A stretch of DNA of 64,000 bases. Origin: Epiperipatus broadwayi. Its lineage: Eukaryota; Onychophora; Udeonychophora; Euonychophora; Peripatidae. Numbering within the stretch: position 1 is the first letter of the stretch; each line of letters begins with the position of its first letter. Positions 26,253 through 37,742 of the stretch are shown here, piece after piece. Position numbers and translations under genes: made by a program. Under the pieces are notes generated by a model, which had not been told where the DNA came from, ran no database searches, and was given only the letters and a program-made list of their open reading frames with translations. Where the stretch lies: assembly GCA_028023455.1 (NCBI GenBank), contig JAQFVV010006197.1, positions 18,473,254-18,537,253 of the forward strand, in the 5' to 3' direction.

Positions 26253-26606
26253 AATGTATATATCATATTTAGTATGCGTATATAATTATGTATTTATAAC
26301 AAAATTAGTAACTAAGATTTCTATTTAAAATTGTTTATGGTTTCTATTTTTATTTTAAAATCATTGTTTTAAAAAAAAATTAAAGTAGACAACTAGCATT
26401 ATTTAAAACTGCAAAAAGTTAAAAAAAAGAAAACTTGCTATAATTATTTAAAACAATGATGGCCAATTTTCTTTAGCTTTCTTCTTTAAAACAATTGTTT
26501 TATAGTAATAATAAAAAACTATCAAACAGTTTTAAATAGAAAACTTATTTACTGATTTATATTCCATATATAATTATATACACATACTAAACATAATATA
26601 TACATT
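26253..26606. mobile_element. foldback element, ~120-bp arms
   Basis: The left end aatgtatatatcatatttagtatg faces the right end catactaaacataatatatacatt. Inner blocks also pair (tttctatttaaaattgtttatgg with ctatcaaacagttttaaatagaaa). The centre near 26,430 has no coding sequence. It lies 100 bp from the Merlin element but is distinct from it. Confidence 0.7.
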
Positions 26607-26627
26607 AAGAATATATATATATATATA

Positions 26628-26655
26628 TTAACTTACTGCAGAAACATCTAATGAT
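26628..26655 (+). repeat. short block repeated at 28,737
   Basis: ttaacttactgcagaaacatctaat here recurs as ttaacttacagcagaaatatctaat at 28,736-28,760, on the other side of the Merlin element. Both are preceded by catactaaacataatat-like sequence. This suggests two copies of one repeat bracket the insertion. Confidence 0.5.
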
Positions 26656-26707
26656 ATTGATTTAAAGTAAAATTATAGGTATTAAGTGAAGTTCATTTAC
26701 AATATAT

Positions 26708-26901
26708 GGTACTTGTGTACTATTACTGCAAATTGGAAAAGATAGGAGTCCTTTTCACATTGGTATCAATATACTGGTAACTTTGCAATGTTATTTTGGC
26801 AACCATTTACAAAGTTATCAAACATTACAAAGTTACCACTGCATTGATACCAATGTGAAAAGCTTTCCTATCTTCTCTTCATTACAGGAATAGTACACAA
26901 G
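26708..26901. repeat. terminal hairpin of the Merlin element
   Basis: Two inverted halves meet near 26,800: ttcacattggtatcaatatac...aactttgcaatg faces cattacaaagttaccac...tgataccaatgtgaaa. Each half begins with the Merlin terminal sequence. It looks like a MITE fused to the transposon 3' end. The same unit (45,451-45,627) ends the second copy. Confidence 0.8.
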
Positions 26902-27449
26902 ATGAATATTTTTTTAAAAAAAATATTATACTAGATATACATATTCTTTTATAAAATCTACACATAGGCAGATGATGAAGCATTGAAACTTAATTCAGTC
27001 AATTTCAAAAAATGTGTAGAAATAATTTTTTAAAAAACATATACCAAAAACATTACATACACACATATAGTATTTACTGGCTATTAATAGAACATGTGTA
27101 CTTGGAATAATGTACAATTATTCTTCTTTCAGAAACAAGATGGAGATTTTTTATTGGAAATTTCCCTCTCTCCCCACTGAACACATGATTGTGCAGTACA
27201 TGGTTCGAATGGTATTTTGTCACACAATGTAATTTTTCAAATCAACAATGTGTTTTATTTTTGTTTAAAGGGAAAGAACAACAACAGTAATGCAAAAAAA
27301 AAAAAACTAATAACAAAGTCAACATAATAGTTCTATAAGAAAATTTAAAAAAATAGTGAAAATTGCAGCAGTTTGATGAGATGTTTTTTTATTTACACTG
27401 GAGGACCCATGTTCTTTGTCATTTAGTAAGGCAAAGGAGTCATCATTCT

Positions 27450-28260
27450 GACAGGTAAGAATACATATGTTGTGATATCCCTCGTTGCTGTTTATTATGC
27501 CATTTGGCAGAACTCCATAGGCATTCAATGTTTTGGATGTGAATCCCAGTTTTGGGATTCAAAAAGTTGTAGCTATGGTTGATGAGATAATGGTCATAAC
27601 CAGCAGCTTTTAGTTCCTCTGTTTTGTACACCTTCCAACAATCAAAGTAGACTGTTGTACCTTCTTTGATATTACTTTGATAGCTTCCATCAGAGTCACT
27701 ACCCTCCTGTCTTTTACTCAGATGATGAAACATTCCTCCAATCTCCTGACATAACCCACAGAACATCCACTGTTTGGATAGAATTCTACCTTGCTGGGAT
27801 TAGCGTTTAGAAAACAGACTTTCATCAATTTCCACGATTTTGTCCAGCCCTCCAATTTTCTGCATGGCTCATTGAAGCATAGCAATGGTGCAAACTTTCT
27901 CTCATGTAATTGTTCCAGTCTATGGTTGTTTTGTTGGATAAGCCAAGTTCATTTTTGCACCATTTCATGGAAGTTAATTGTGGAGCCCAACTATAAATGA
28001 AATGGATGGCGGTTAGAAATGGTATTTTAGAACCTTCCATCCACATTCCTTTACAAATGGCTATTTTACTGCTGCAACATTTAACATTGGAATGCCACTG
28101 CTTATCAGATTTATGTATATACATAGTCATAGTGTGACCATTAGAACACATTTTGACTGACAGAAGGAGCCTTGCTCTTGAAAATAAACAATAACCTTCT
28201 TTTCCCTACTCTGAAGCTTCCAAATGGTCATCATTTTAACAAATAAATAAAGACTACTAA
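27450..28260 (-). pseudogene. Merlin transposase (ISXO2-like DDE), inactivated
   Basis: The N-terminal part (28,151 down to 27,825) has a CSNGH/CC zinc-ribbon-like start, IAICKGMWMEGSKIPF, ISXO2-type 'FIYSWAPQLTSMKWC' and 'TTIDWNNYMRE'. After a frameshift near 27,850 comes IVEIDESLFSKR (first catalytic D), then an in-frame TAA at 27,800-27,802. Next are KQWMFCGLCQEIG, VYFDCWKVY (second D), INHSYNFLNPKTGIHIQNIE (catalytic E in IECLW) and KQQRGISQHMYSYLSE. The DDE residues are all still readable. A further frame break lies near the start; an ATG-led stretch MMTIWKLQSREKKV at about 28,235 is out of frame with the rest. Family known from IS1016/Merlin elements. Certainly inactive. Confidence 0.85.
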
Positions 28261-28671
28261 CAGTGCAATAACAAGCAAACTGAAAATTTAAGAACAAACT
28301 TTAAAGATGAAAAAAGTTCAAATTCAGAAGTAAACTACTAACTTGAAATTTAAGATGAAAAATTAACAAAAAATTTCAACAAACTTTTTAAATGCAGAAT
28401 TAAATAACAACAAGAATAAGTAATTTGAAATTATAACAACAAACTTTTTTAATGAGAGAAAAAAATATTTTAGACACCCACAGAATTCAGTAGTATATGC
28501 AACCAAAATCTCTAAACAAATAGCTTTTGTTTTGGACACATAACACATTTTTCCATAAGAAATAATAATCAAATCGGAAGGTTTATTTGACATTTGCAAG
28601 ATTATTACCTTTTTGGGTCTGTAAAAAAGCCTCCTATCTCCTCTTGGTTGCAGAAATAGTACACAAGTACC

Positions 28672-30601
28672 AATATATACATGTATTATTATGTAAACAT
28701 AATAAACATGATATACACATAAGGTGTACATATTTTAACTTACAGCAGAAATATCTAATATATATATTATGAGAGTACAGTCCCAACCTATTAGAAACAA
28801 AGAGGGTCTGAAATAAAACATACTTAATTAAAGGTATAATGAATCTACTTGTTGTTACATAAAGAAAAATTATGATATAAGTAGATTGTGACATCATCTA
28901 TTGTTTTTTTTTTAATTTTTATTTTTTGTTATGTTAAAGCTACTGACTACAAAATAAGAGTAATTGATAATCAATTTATCAAATTCCCAAACTTGGTATA
29001 ACAGAGTAATAAAGAAAGATGGGATCAAAGCTTAAGTTATTACATTATTAATTTAAAAAAATTAAAAAAAACTTTTTATTAGAGACTAAATTAAATTAAA
29101 TCATGTAAACAATGGAAATACAGCATTATAATGTGCTCATGACATGGACTGGATATAAAAAAAAGAGAAACTGAATTGTTTTGACCAAGAAAAAAATACA
29201 CAATTTTTTAAAGCTATCAATACACATTAAAATGCTTAAAATGGGACTAATGGTTGATTTATGATTTGATAATTTTATAAAAAAAACAAATTATCTCCAA
29301 AAGCTATTGGAAATGATTAGAGGAGGAAAAGTTTATAGAAGTCAAGGAAATAATATATTTCCATAGAAAAGATTTTTCTTCATTTTAATAATTCCAAGGG
29401 AAATAATTCATGTAAATTTTATTACTCAGAAACACAAAGCTCAAGAATTATTAGCTTGCTGAAGAAATAAAAAAAAGAAAGAAAACCACACACCTTCAAA
29501 TCTATACCAGATATTAATTCTAATGAATAATAAGCAATATAAAAAAATGTGGGGGTAGAAAACTCATTAAATGTCATAAATGGGAGGCTGCCAATCATAT
29601 GCCTATGAATAATTCAACTTTATAAGCTAATAATATCAGTAATGTCTTTACTATCACTAGAAGGACAGTCCTCACTAGGATCATGGAGAAAGCAGCAGTA
29701 AACAAAGGAATATCACCTCTCCATTGTCAAGTCATCGGTTGATTATCTAGAGGATGATCAGATAACATCAAATGGATTACCAACTCCCAAGATCTAGCAA
29801 TTTTCCTAATCTAGAAGGAACTAGCCATCTTATCATTTGTGTATCCATGTACTGAAAAATAGCTAATTACAAGGACTAACAATTTCAATTATTCAAATTA
29901 TATATGTATCATACAGAATCTATTTTTCTTTGTTATATAAGTCTTTGTTATTATTTTTTTTTATTGAAAGAATTGATGATCCAGCCCTATAATCATCAAT
30001 CATAATTATGTAAACAGGGGGTCTATTGGTCAATCATTATAATTTTGGATTGTAATAAAATCTAGATGCTGATCCCTAAACCTACCAATTAAAGAAATGG
30101 ATGACTGACTAGTGTTGAATGAAATTTTATCTATAAAATATTAAATGCTTACACTAGTACAGGACAATTTTATATGTTTAGTTAAATTAACTTGATTATT
30201 ATTTGTTATTCTGTATGACTGACTACACCTCTCGTATGTATGGCTATTGCTATAATAAACACCAGTAACATTAAGGGGGAACTTCATACCCAAAGATGAC
30301 AGTCATGTAAATTATGACACATTGCCATAGATTAAGGTAGATAAGTTAAAGCCAGGGAATAGAAGAATTGGTCAACAGGATGATCATATTAAAATAATCA
30401 TAAATTACATTAGACTAAGCGAATGATTAGAGCAGGTAGTGAACAACTATCCTATGAGATCAAAGATTAAGCGATGATCATATTATATGAATCAAATGAA
30501 AGATTATCTGACCTATCTAAATGTCAAATTGACTTGTTCCCAAAGATCATAAATCACCCACAATGGAATAGTTGTTAATGATTTACTTTACTTAATTATA
30601 T
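28672..30601. other. AT-rich sequence, nothing identified
   Basis: Short frames at 28.36-28.90 kb overlap the Merlin 5' end or are chance frames. No TE domain recognised from 28.9 to 30.6 kb. Confidence 0.4.
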
Positions 30602-30900
30602 TACTTATCTAACTTTCCATTACTCATGCCATACTATTTATCTCACTTTCCACTACCCATGCCTTATCATTTATCTAACTATCCATTACCCATGCCATAT
30701 CATTTATCTAACATTCCATTACCCATGTCATATCATTTATTTAATTTTCCATTAACCATGCCATATCATTTATCTAACTTTCCATTATCCATGCCATAAC
30801 ATTTATCTAACTTTCCATTAGCCATGCTACATCATTTATCTAACTTTCCATTAGCCATGCCATATCATTATCTAATTTTCCATCATCCATGCCATACTAC
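30602..30900 (+). repeat. 33-bp minisatellite, about 9 copies
   Basis: Units approximate atttatctaactttccatta plus cccatgccatatc. Copies are counted by the catgcc block at about 30,626, 30,658, 30,690, 30,724, 30,757, 30,790, 30,823, 30,856 and 30,888. Variants differ by one to four bases. No open frame. Confidence 0.9.
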
Positions 30901-31589
30901 ACACATAACTCAAATGTAAATATTTTTAGTTTTAGATCAAACTTATGGTAAATATTACCCTAGCTTATTAGAATCGTGCATATAACCATGGAGTTTGAAT
31001 ACCGAGGAGTAACAGGAATATAAAAACTCACGAAATTGAGGATCTAAAGAGCAACCATATGGTAATGATATGTATTAGAGTTGAACTAAGCATACCATCA
31101 AATGTGATATATTTATAACTGGTGGACTTTAGGGACTCAAAACTCGTACTATTGCCTCAATGTACAAATAAAATAAATGGCACAAATAGCTATTTTGTTT
31201 TGTTCCATTCCAATTAATGACCAATAATTGAGGCTAGACACTGTCCAGTCGCATTGTTAGGAAGATGGTCACATATCCAATAATCCATTCTGTTACAATA
31301 TATATTGACTATATATGTCCAGTTAATTTAAAGGAATATAGTTTTACATTTTCATTTACTTTGCCAATCTTAAAAATTTTAAAATAAGAGATAAAATTTT
31401 TTTATATTAAATTAATTAAACCAATGCTAATTTTTACAATTAATTTCTGGATCTCCCATGCTTTTATTTCAAGTTAAATTTAAAAACTCCAATTGTGGTT
31501 GAAGAAACAATTATTTTATTTCTTTTTAGTGCATAGTCAATAAAAGCATTTAATATATAAAAAAGATTTTATCTATTATTTTTAAATGA
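30901..31589. other. AT-rich sequence ending an (AT)n-targeted element
   Basis: At 31,292-31,297 GTTACA is followed by atatatatt, the same kind of junction as at 4,763, 20,175 and 52,407. The 90 bp before it are less AT-rich (gacactgtccagtcgcattg). No partner left end was found. Confidence 0.3.
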
Positions 31590-32200
31590 AACTATAGCAT
31601 TAACCTTGAAGCATGCTAATATATGATCTGCCTAACAATCTGCATCTGTAAGTTGTTGTTTAATGTAAACTTCTCTTCATTCTGACTCCTAAGTAAAATA
31701 TAGCCTATTAAATGTGACCTTTTTTGAGTGTAGATGTATCCTTAATCTTCCAATCTGATTTTTCAGCCTAAACAAAGTGCTTGTGACAATCACTTTCAAT
31801 AAATTTTTCACCAAGTCTACTATTTATATCACCATGTATATTAATATCACCAAGAAAAAAAAACTGATTTTTTAATGATACTGATGAAATAATGGTATCC
31901 AACAAGAAATAAAAACTTTCTTTAAATTTAATATAGGGGCATAAGCACTTATAAAAAAAACTGCCATTGTGCATATCAATTGATATACTAAGGAATTCCA
32001 ACAAAAGATACTAAATTAGACTATAACAAATTTAATACCATATGATTGTCTTTGGTTAGTTGAACTGCTTTTCCAAAAAAACTCATAGCTATCTATCTGA
32101 TTTATTGAACTTTCTACCCAGGAAGTCCAATTTTAACCAAGAACAGCTTCCTAGATATCAGTCCTATCTGCTATTTAGTTGAAGAATTTGTATCAACTAA
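31590..32200 (-). pseudogene. LINE APE-type endonuclease relic, antisense
   Basis: The minus-strand 78-codon frame at 31,768-32,004 contains KESFYFLLDTIISSVSLKNQ and FFFLGDINIHGDINSRLG. This corresponds to the GDFNARVG motif of the endonuclease domain. In another frame just upstream, ISAYAPIL matches the SAYAPT block. Downstream, DWKIKDTSTLKKGHI and LQMQIVRQII sit where W.HPRSK.W.LIDY and RGADCWTDH occur in RTE-type LINEs. Frames are broken. Same class as the RT relics nearby. Confidence 0.65.
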
Positions 32201-33009
32201 GATTTATAAGTTAAATGTATACATGAGATTTACAATACTTATCTTTATACTACCACTGCTTCCTGCTTTACTACTACCATTGTTACATCATTTCTATCAC
32301 TCAAAATTGTCAATTGGTTTTTCTATAATAAATTTTAAAATGACATTTATACATGATCATTGAAAAAAAGATGTGGATTGTTCAGAATGCAAGATATTAT
32401 CATTCATTCTTTCTAAAACCAGTTATTGAATTACATTTAAACAACTATCTTCATTATAAATGATGAGCAGTCACAACTGAGATTTCTAGACCAGGCTCTG
32501 CAATAAATTTTTATACTTATCATGAATATTATACCTAAGCAAACTCAAATATTTTTCTTTGAAACAAAACCTTTTTTGTTCTGGTTTATTCTGTTCTTGG
32601 GAATCTTTATAAGTCAAGTGTGGAATCACAACTACAAAATTCCTTATTATAATAAACTAATAACCAAAAAAAAAAAAAACCATAAAAGGAAAAAAAATGT
32701 ACAAACTTTATGATCTTTGGATCTACTAATCACAGATAGTTTGTTATTTATCATGACTACAAAACAAATGAGCATAAGTATTCTGATAATATTAATCAAG
32801 AGACAATATATGTGTGAAAAAATTGTAGACTTCATGAATTTATTTCATTTATACAGTACCCGTTTAATGAAGATTTTTAATTCCAAGCCAAATAGTAATT
32901 TATATTTATTTCTTAAATATTATTTGTATTAACAATAATATATTCTGAGATGATATATCAACAAAATGTTAAACTCAATACATTTCAGATTTAAAGAGAG
33001 ATTTTAACT
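32201..33009. other. AT-rich sequence, nothing firm
   Basis: May contain the 5' part of the antisense LINE. The short frames at 32.5-32.9 kb are poly-A/poly-T driven. Confidence 0.35.
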
Positions 33010-33356
33010 CAGGATTTTTCAGTTCTATTCATCCACTCTATCTTGAGCAAGTGATATAATATGACTACACACATGCGAAAAAGATACATGATCACCAATA
33101 TATGTACTTCGTGCAGAATCAGCACTCATCAGTTGGGCCAGAGCATGGGAGATTATGATCTCACACAATTGACGAGTGCTAATTCTGCCCAAAATACGTA
33201 TATTGGGGATCATGTATCTTTTCGCATGTGTGTAGTCATGTGTAAAGGTTGCTTGATGTAGAATGGAGGATGAATAGACTGAAAATCCAGAGTTCAAATT
33301 CCTCTATTTACATATATAATAAACATTCAATATAAACAAATTACATACTGCCTAAG
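33010..33356. mobile_element. SINE pair fused head to head (palindrome)
   Basis: catccactctatc...acacacatgcgaaaaagatacatgatcaccaatatat at the left faces atattggggatcatgtatcttttcgcatgtgtgt at the right. The right half continues as a full SINE 3' end: gatgaatagactgaaaatcc, gagttcaaattcctc (B-box-like) and the tail cattcaatataaacaaattacat. So an inverted partial copy is joined to a sense copy. The two short frames over it are shadows of the palindrome. Confidence 0.6.
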
Positions 33357-33579
33357 AATTACATATTGTTTGGGAAATAGATTATATAAGTCCAGCCCAT
33401 TTCTCTCCTATTAATATATATGGATATGTAATGTCCGATAATATGAGGGGTTAGAAACATGGGTATGACCCAACAAGGGCTTTGAGTATTCCATTGTCGG
33501 TTTTTCAATAAAATGGATAGTGGAAAGGGCAGAAAGATTGAAGCCTGTCCATTAAAGTTTGAAGAATTGCTTTCTTAAT

Positions 33580-33830
33580 AAAAACTGAGCACTGATTGTA
33601 TATATGTGTGGGAGATTATGATCTTGCACAACTGATGAGTGCTGGTTCTGCGAAAAATATGTATATTGGGGATCATGTATCTTTTTCACATGTGTGCGAT
33701 CATGTGCATTAGTTGTTTGAAATAGAGTGGAAGATGAATAGACTGAAAAATCATGAGTTCAAATCCTTATATTTTCATATATAAGTAACATTCAGTATAA
33801 GCAAATTACATATGGCCTAAGAATTATTCA
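33580..33830 (+). mobile_element. SINE-like copy with tail, sense
   Basis: The most complete copy: gagcactgattgtatatatgtgtgg, cacaactgatgagtgctgg, tgtatctttttcacatgtgtg, gatgaatagactgaaaaatc, gagttcaaatcctta, then cattcagtataagcaaattacatatggcctaagaatta. The last block matches 33,310-33,354. The tRNA-like part is near the 3' end rather than the 5' end, which is atypical for SINEs. Confidence 0.6.
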
Positions 33831-34443
33831 GATTTTTTGAACAATATTAATGTACTTTCAAATATATTATGATCTTCTGTTTGCACCAATTTCCTGTATA
33901 TAGTAATTATCATATGTATGTACCAAATATCTTCTTTTTTTTAGTACTGATATGTACTTTTACTTGTAAATAAACTTCTTCCTATTTCTTGAAAAAAATT
34001 TTACATTCATTTTATTCAATATTCTTTTCTTATTGCCCACATACAAAAAAGAGCTAAATATTAAAAATATTAATATTCAATATTAAAACAATTATGAATA
34101 ATAAACATAATAATATTATAACCTTTAAAATAATCAATATATAATTGACAATTATCCAGTAAAGAAATTTTGAAAACAAAATAGCTTTATCCTTTTGATT
34201 CCATGATGAATGTAGCCATTTGCAATCATTGACCTGTAAAAGAAAGAAAAAAACGATGTAAAAAACAAATAAATTAAACACACCAATTCACAATTAAATC
34301 ATTAGCCAAAATTTCATTAAATAATTCACTGTGAATGTTTTCTCTGCCAAGGCAGCTTTTCAAATACAAATTAATGCAACCCAAAATAAATATATTATTT
34401 ATCTTCTCACAATTTCAACTCATTGTCCACTTATCTTCTTCAG

Positions 34444-34596
34444 AATCACAAATTTTTATTAAAAAAGATTCTTTAATTTTTTTTATGATTTGTTTAAAAG
34501 TTCTTTTGATGTTAAAGGTAATCGTAATGTGTATGATTTGTTTAAAAGTTCTTTTGATATTAAAGGTAATCGTAATGTGAGTTGGATTGTAGGAAG
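34444..34596 (+). other. candidate exon with a 48-bp in-frame tandem duplication
   Basis: A good splice-acceptor-like tract (ttatcttcttcag, ending 34,443) precedes it and a strong donor (gaag|gtaagg, 34,593-34,602) follows. Inside, a 48-bp unit (34,484-34,531 and 34,532-34,579, one mismatch) encodes YDLFKSSFDVKGNRNV then YDLFKSSFDIKGNRNV, followed by SWIVGR. The only difference, GTT to ATT, is a conservative V/I change. Upstream the frame is broken at a T8 run: the frame entering from the acceptor reads ESQIFIKKDSL and would need one more T to join. I recognise no protein family. It could be an exon of a host gene, a pseudoexon or part of an unknown TE. Confidence 0.3.
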
Positions 34597-34602
34597 GTAA
34601 GG

Positions 34603-35354
34603 TAATATATATTTGTTTTATGTTGGTTTACCATGGCATATATATTATTTAATTTTAAATAAAATTGATAATAAACAACTTAACATTAACTAAAATTCAC
34701 TTAAAGTATCAAACTAGTTTTCATTCCTTAAAAAAAACCTTACCAAAATGTAGAAGTCTACTTATTATTATTATCATGAAAAATTATTCTATAACAACTC
34801 TTTCTAATGGTCATCATTAAAAAAAGATATAAATTCAGGGCAGTTTGTTAACTTTTTAATTATGAGTTATAGAATGAATTGTGGGAAAAAATACAAATCA
34901 TAAAATATAATACAAATTTTGAAGAAGGAAGCTGTTATGAGACTTTGTAAATACAGAAAAAAAAAAAGGAAATGTATAAACATGGTTAAAATGGACTGGA
35001 AACTTAAAAAATGTATTTTAAAATAACATTTATATAGATTTGATTTAAACTCTATAAAATAGAAAGTAATAAGTCCCTATTTATTTATTACTTTAATATA
35101 TTTTTTATTTTTAATGTATTATATGTTTAATGATAATCACTAAAAGGAGTTGCTAGAGAATAATTTATCATTTTGATAAGTTTCCTATAAAGGATAAAAA
35201 CTAGTTTGATGCTGTAAATAAATTTTATTCAATGTTGTTGCTTATTATCAATTTTATTTAAAATTTATCAAACTTTTATATTCTATAATGAAGATAAAAT
35301 ATTGTGGACAATTTAAAGCTTGAAAATTAATCATCTGAAATGATATATATATAT
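34603..35354. other. AT-rich sequence, nothing identified
   Basis: No TE or coding signal until the LTR at 35,355, apart from a chance 69-codon minus frame at 35,254-35,463 that runs into the LTR. If the 34.4-kb segment is an exon this would be intron. Confidence 0.4.
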
Positions 35355-37724
35355 TGTAACAGTCCGGGTTTTCCAACAGAAAAGAGGGAATGCATTTAAC
35401 TATGGTCCGACCTAGAGTCTTCAGATAGGATGCTGTAAATGATGCAATGAAGTAACTAACCAATGATCATATCTATCTCCAATGGGCTAGCTCTTGGTTT
35501 ACTCATTAAATCTAGGTACAATTTAGGCTAGTTCATCCATACCTCACCCTCTTTTGGATCGCATTACGCCTCAGTAATCGAATCCAGGAAGAATGTTGTC
35601 TTTGGCTCTCTTCAGGGGTGAAATTACTTTACATAGCAAATAAGTTTTCATTGACCTAAGATACATACAACCCTATTGTGGTGTTATAATAATCTGTATG
35701 TGTGTGCATATATATTTTTAATCAGTTAAATTAATGAGTGTATGAACGAGTTTAATAAACTAGAGACCAATTTGATTTAAAACACATTAATAAATTTTAT
35801 TAATAACAGATAAAGATTCAAATTCTATTCACGTAGCAAAAGATTTGCTTACATGTGTTCCATATGCATCTCTACCATTTCAATAACTAAATTATTCATT
35901 ATACCAATCCACGCCCCATGGTAGATATGCATTAAGATCCTCCCTATATATAAAGTCAATGATTAATTAAAAACAAAAAAAAGAAAATAGAATAAAAGAA
36001 AAATTATTATTTCATTATCATCATGATGATCACAAAACTAAATAACTATTTATAAAATCATATTATGATATGTCCAATAGTTCCATGATCCAATTTCTGC
36101 TGGAGAGATCTTCTTTGGGACACTTCCCTATGTACAAGTTCTCTAAAGTGGATAGAAAAACACTTTCATACAAGATTGTTAATCATTCATACCGAATAAC
36201 TAAATGTAACAACTATTAGTTAAAACACAAACAATTAAACATATAACGTAAACAATCCTGTTTTAGTGAGTGCAAATTAATATGGAAGAGCATCAAAAAT
36301 TCTTACCTCATTCCATACTATATGATGATGACTGAATGTCAATCACTATGGAAGGAATCAATCTAAATTTTATTTACAAAAAAAAAATTTCTAGCTCAAT
36401 AAATCTCCACCCCCATACAACATTGCTTATTATGGAATGGACTCTCCTGATTGCAATCAAGCTGAAATTTCCAAGTGTTAGAATAATAAAAGTAGAAATT
36501 TTAGAAACGTATAAAATATATATATATAACATTATAATTTTGGTTTTGTTCCAATCTTCCTAATTAGTCTATAATTTAAACATTAGTAACTTTCATGGAT
36601 AGTCTGTTCTGATAACTCCGCCATCATTTTTCAGACTCTCCGATAATGACTGGACAAGGTCGTTTCCATTTCAGATGACATTCTCTTTCAGGCTCCACTC
36701 AGACACTTCTGATTAGGCATTTTTTTAGGCATTATTTATACAGGAAAATTACAACATCACACTTCATGACAATTAAGGCAGCATCCCAATCCTATGGCAT
36801 ATTCATCTAACCAATACACATTGTTTGGTAATTTACAAAAATATTTAAATTTTCTTCAGCTTATTGTTGGCATTGAATAACTTTAAACAAAAGAAAGTTT
36901 TATTTTATCCTTGAGTTTTATTTCATCCTTTATCAGTATGTAATGACTATATACATTCTTTTTTTCCTTCTTGTTCAATTGTGCAGTCTTCTGTGTTTGA
37001 TTATCACTATAAAATTAATTTCTTTTATTATGCTGCTAAAGTTAATTGATTTTTGCCTTGTTAAATGTTGAAGATTATTTGCTTTAATTTCAGCATTTTA
37101 AAACCTTATACACAATAGATAATATATTCGAACACCTCATCCACTTTATACCTTGTTTTAATGTTCGATATTAAGCTATTTGTTGCTTGCAGTTGTTATA
37201 ACACTTGATGTAATTTGAAAAAAAAATAGATTGAATTTGTATTTATACTGGGACTTAACATCCATTGTCCAGCAAGCTCACACTTTCAATTTCCTTTTCT
37301 ATCAATATAGGTATCTATTGTTACATGGATTAATGGTTGTTGCTGATGTTACTTAATAGATTCATGAAATAAAATTATATAGTAAAACTCTATTCTTATT
37401 TTTCAACTTTGTTGGTTAGATATTGATGTGACCTCAGGTCATCACCACATCAACTAAATTTACGAATATCATGATGTCTACACATTAACAAACAAGTCAT
37501 TATTTGTATGTATATGAGATTTCTAAGATTAAGCTTTTTTTCCAATCAAAAAAAGGGCATTTACTTCATTTCAACATTATTTTGGTCTGGTACTTATTAA
37601 AACAAACTTTGTGTGGGTATTTACATGTACATATTTAACCTATTATTTCAACTTCTTTTCTTTATGGGTTTAGTCTACTATGAACATATAATGGGTTTCA
37701 CATGGATTGTAAGCTACCCTTACA
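35355..37724 (-). repeat. gypsy 3' LTR, 2,370 bp, uninterrupted
   Basis: On the plus strand it runs from TGTAACAGTCCGGG to gctacccttACA. It aligns along its whole length with 42,492-46,038 plus 52,408-52,641, excluding the Merlin insert. It holds the empty Merlin target at 37,113-37,120 (caatagat). Short frames such as 36,336-36,563 are LTR sequence, not genes. 2.4 kb is long for a gypsy LTR. Divergence from the other LTR looks like roughly 10%, indicating an old insertion. Confidence 0.85.
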
Positions 37725-37742
37725 ATTCCCCTATCCTTACAG
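37725..37742 (-). other. candidate polypurine tract
   Basis: Directly outside the 3' LTR the minus strand reads taaggataggggaat, then TGTAAGGG. A purine-rich run ending at the LTR is where plus-strand DNA synthesis is primed in LTR elements. Confidence 0.5.

Larger units (their letters stand above)
26708..28671 (-). mobile_element. Merlin DNA transposon, 1.96 kb
   Basis: The ends are GGTACTTGTGTACTATTactgc and the complement of gcagAAATAGTACACAAGTACC. The flanking direct repeat aatatat is at 26,701-26,707 and 28,672-28,678; Merlin elements make 8-9 bp duplications. It contains a Merlin-type DDE transposase on the minus strand. The 3' terminus (26,708-26,901) is itself a near-perfect hairpin of two end sequences, exactly as in the second copy at 44,240-45,627. 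Confidence 0.85.

Noticed and set aside
27319-27528. 69-codon minus frame MNAYGVLPNG...
   Set aside because: Shifted-frame shadow of the Merlin transposase C-terminus.
28363-28731. 122-codon minus-strand frame
   Set aside because: It overlaps the Merlin 5' region and terminal repeat, and the homologous part of the second copy does not keep the frame.
30602-30900. Regular ~33-bp periodicity resembling a CRISPR array
   Set aside because: Whole units repeat with no unique spacers, in a eukaryotic TE-rich setting; it is a minisatellite.
33025-33297. 90-codon minus and 66-codon plus frames over the same DNA
   Set aside because: Both are products of the SINE palindrome, so they mirror each other.
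36336-36563. Plus frame shared with 43,437-43,688 in both gypsy LTRs
   Set aside because: The similarity comes from LTR homology; the two predicted peptides differ in length and frame breaks, so no coding conservation.
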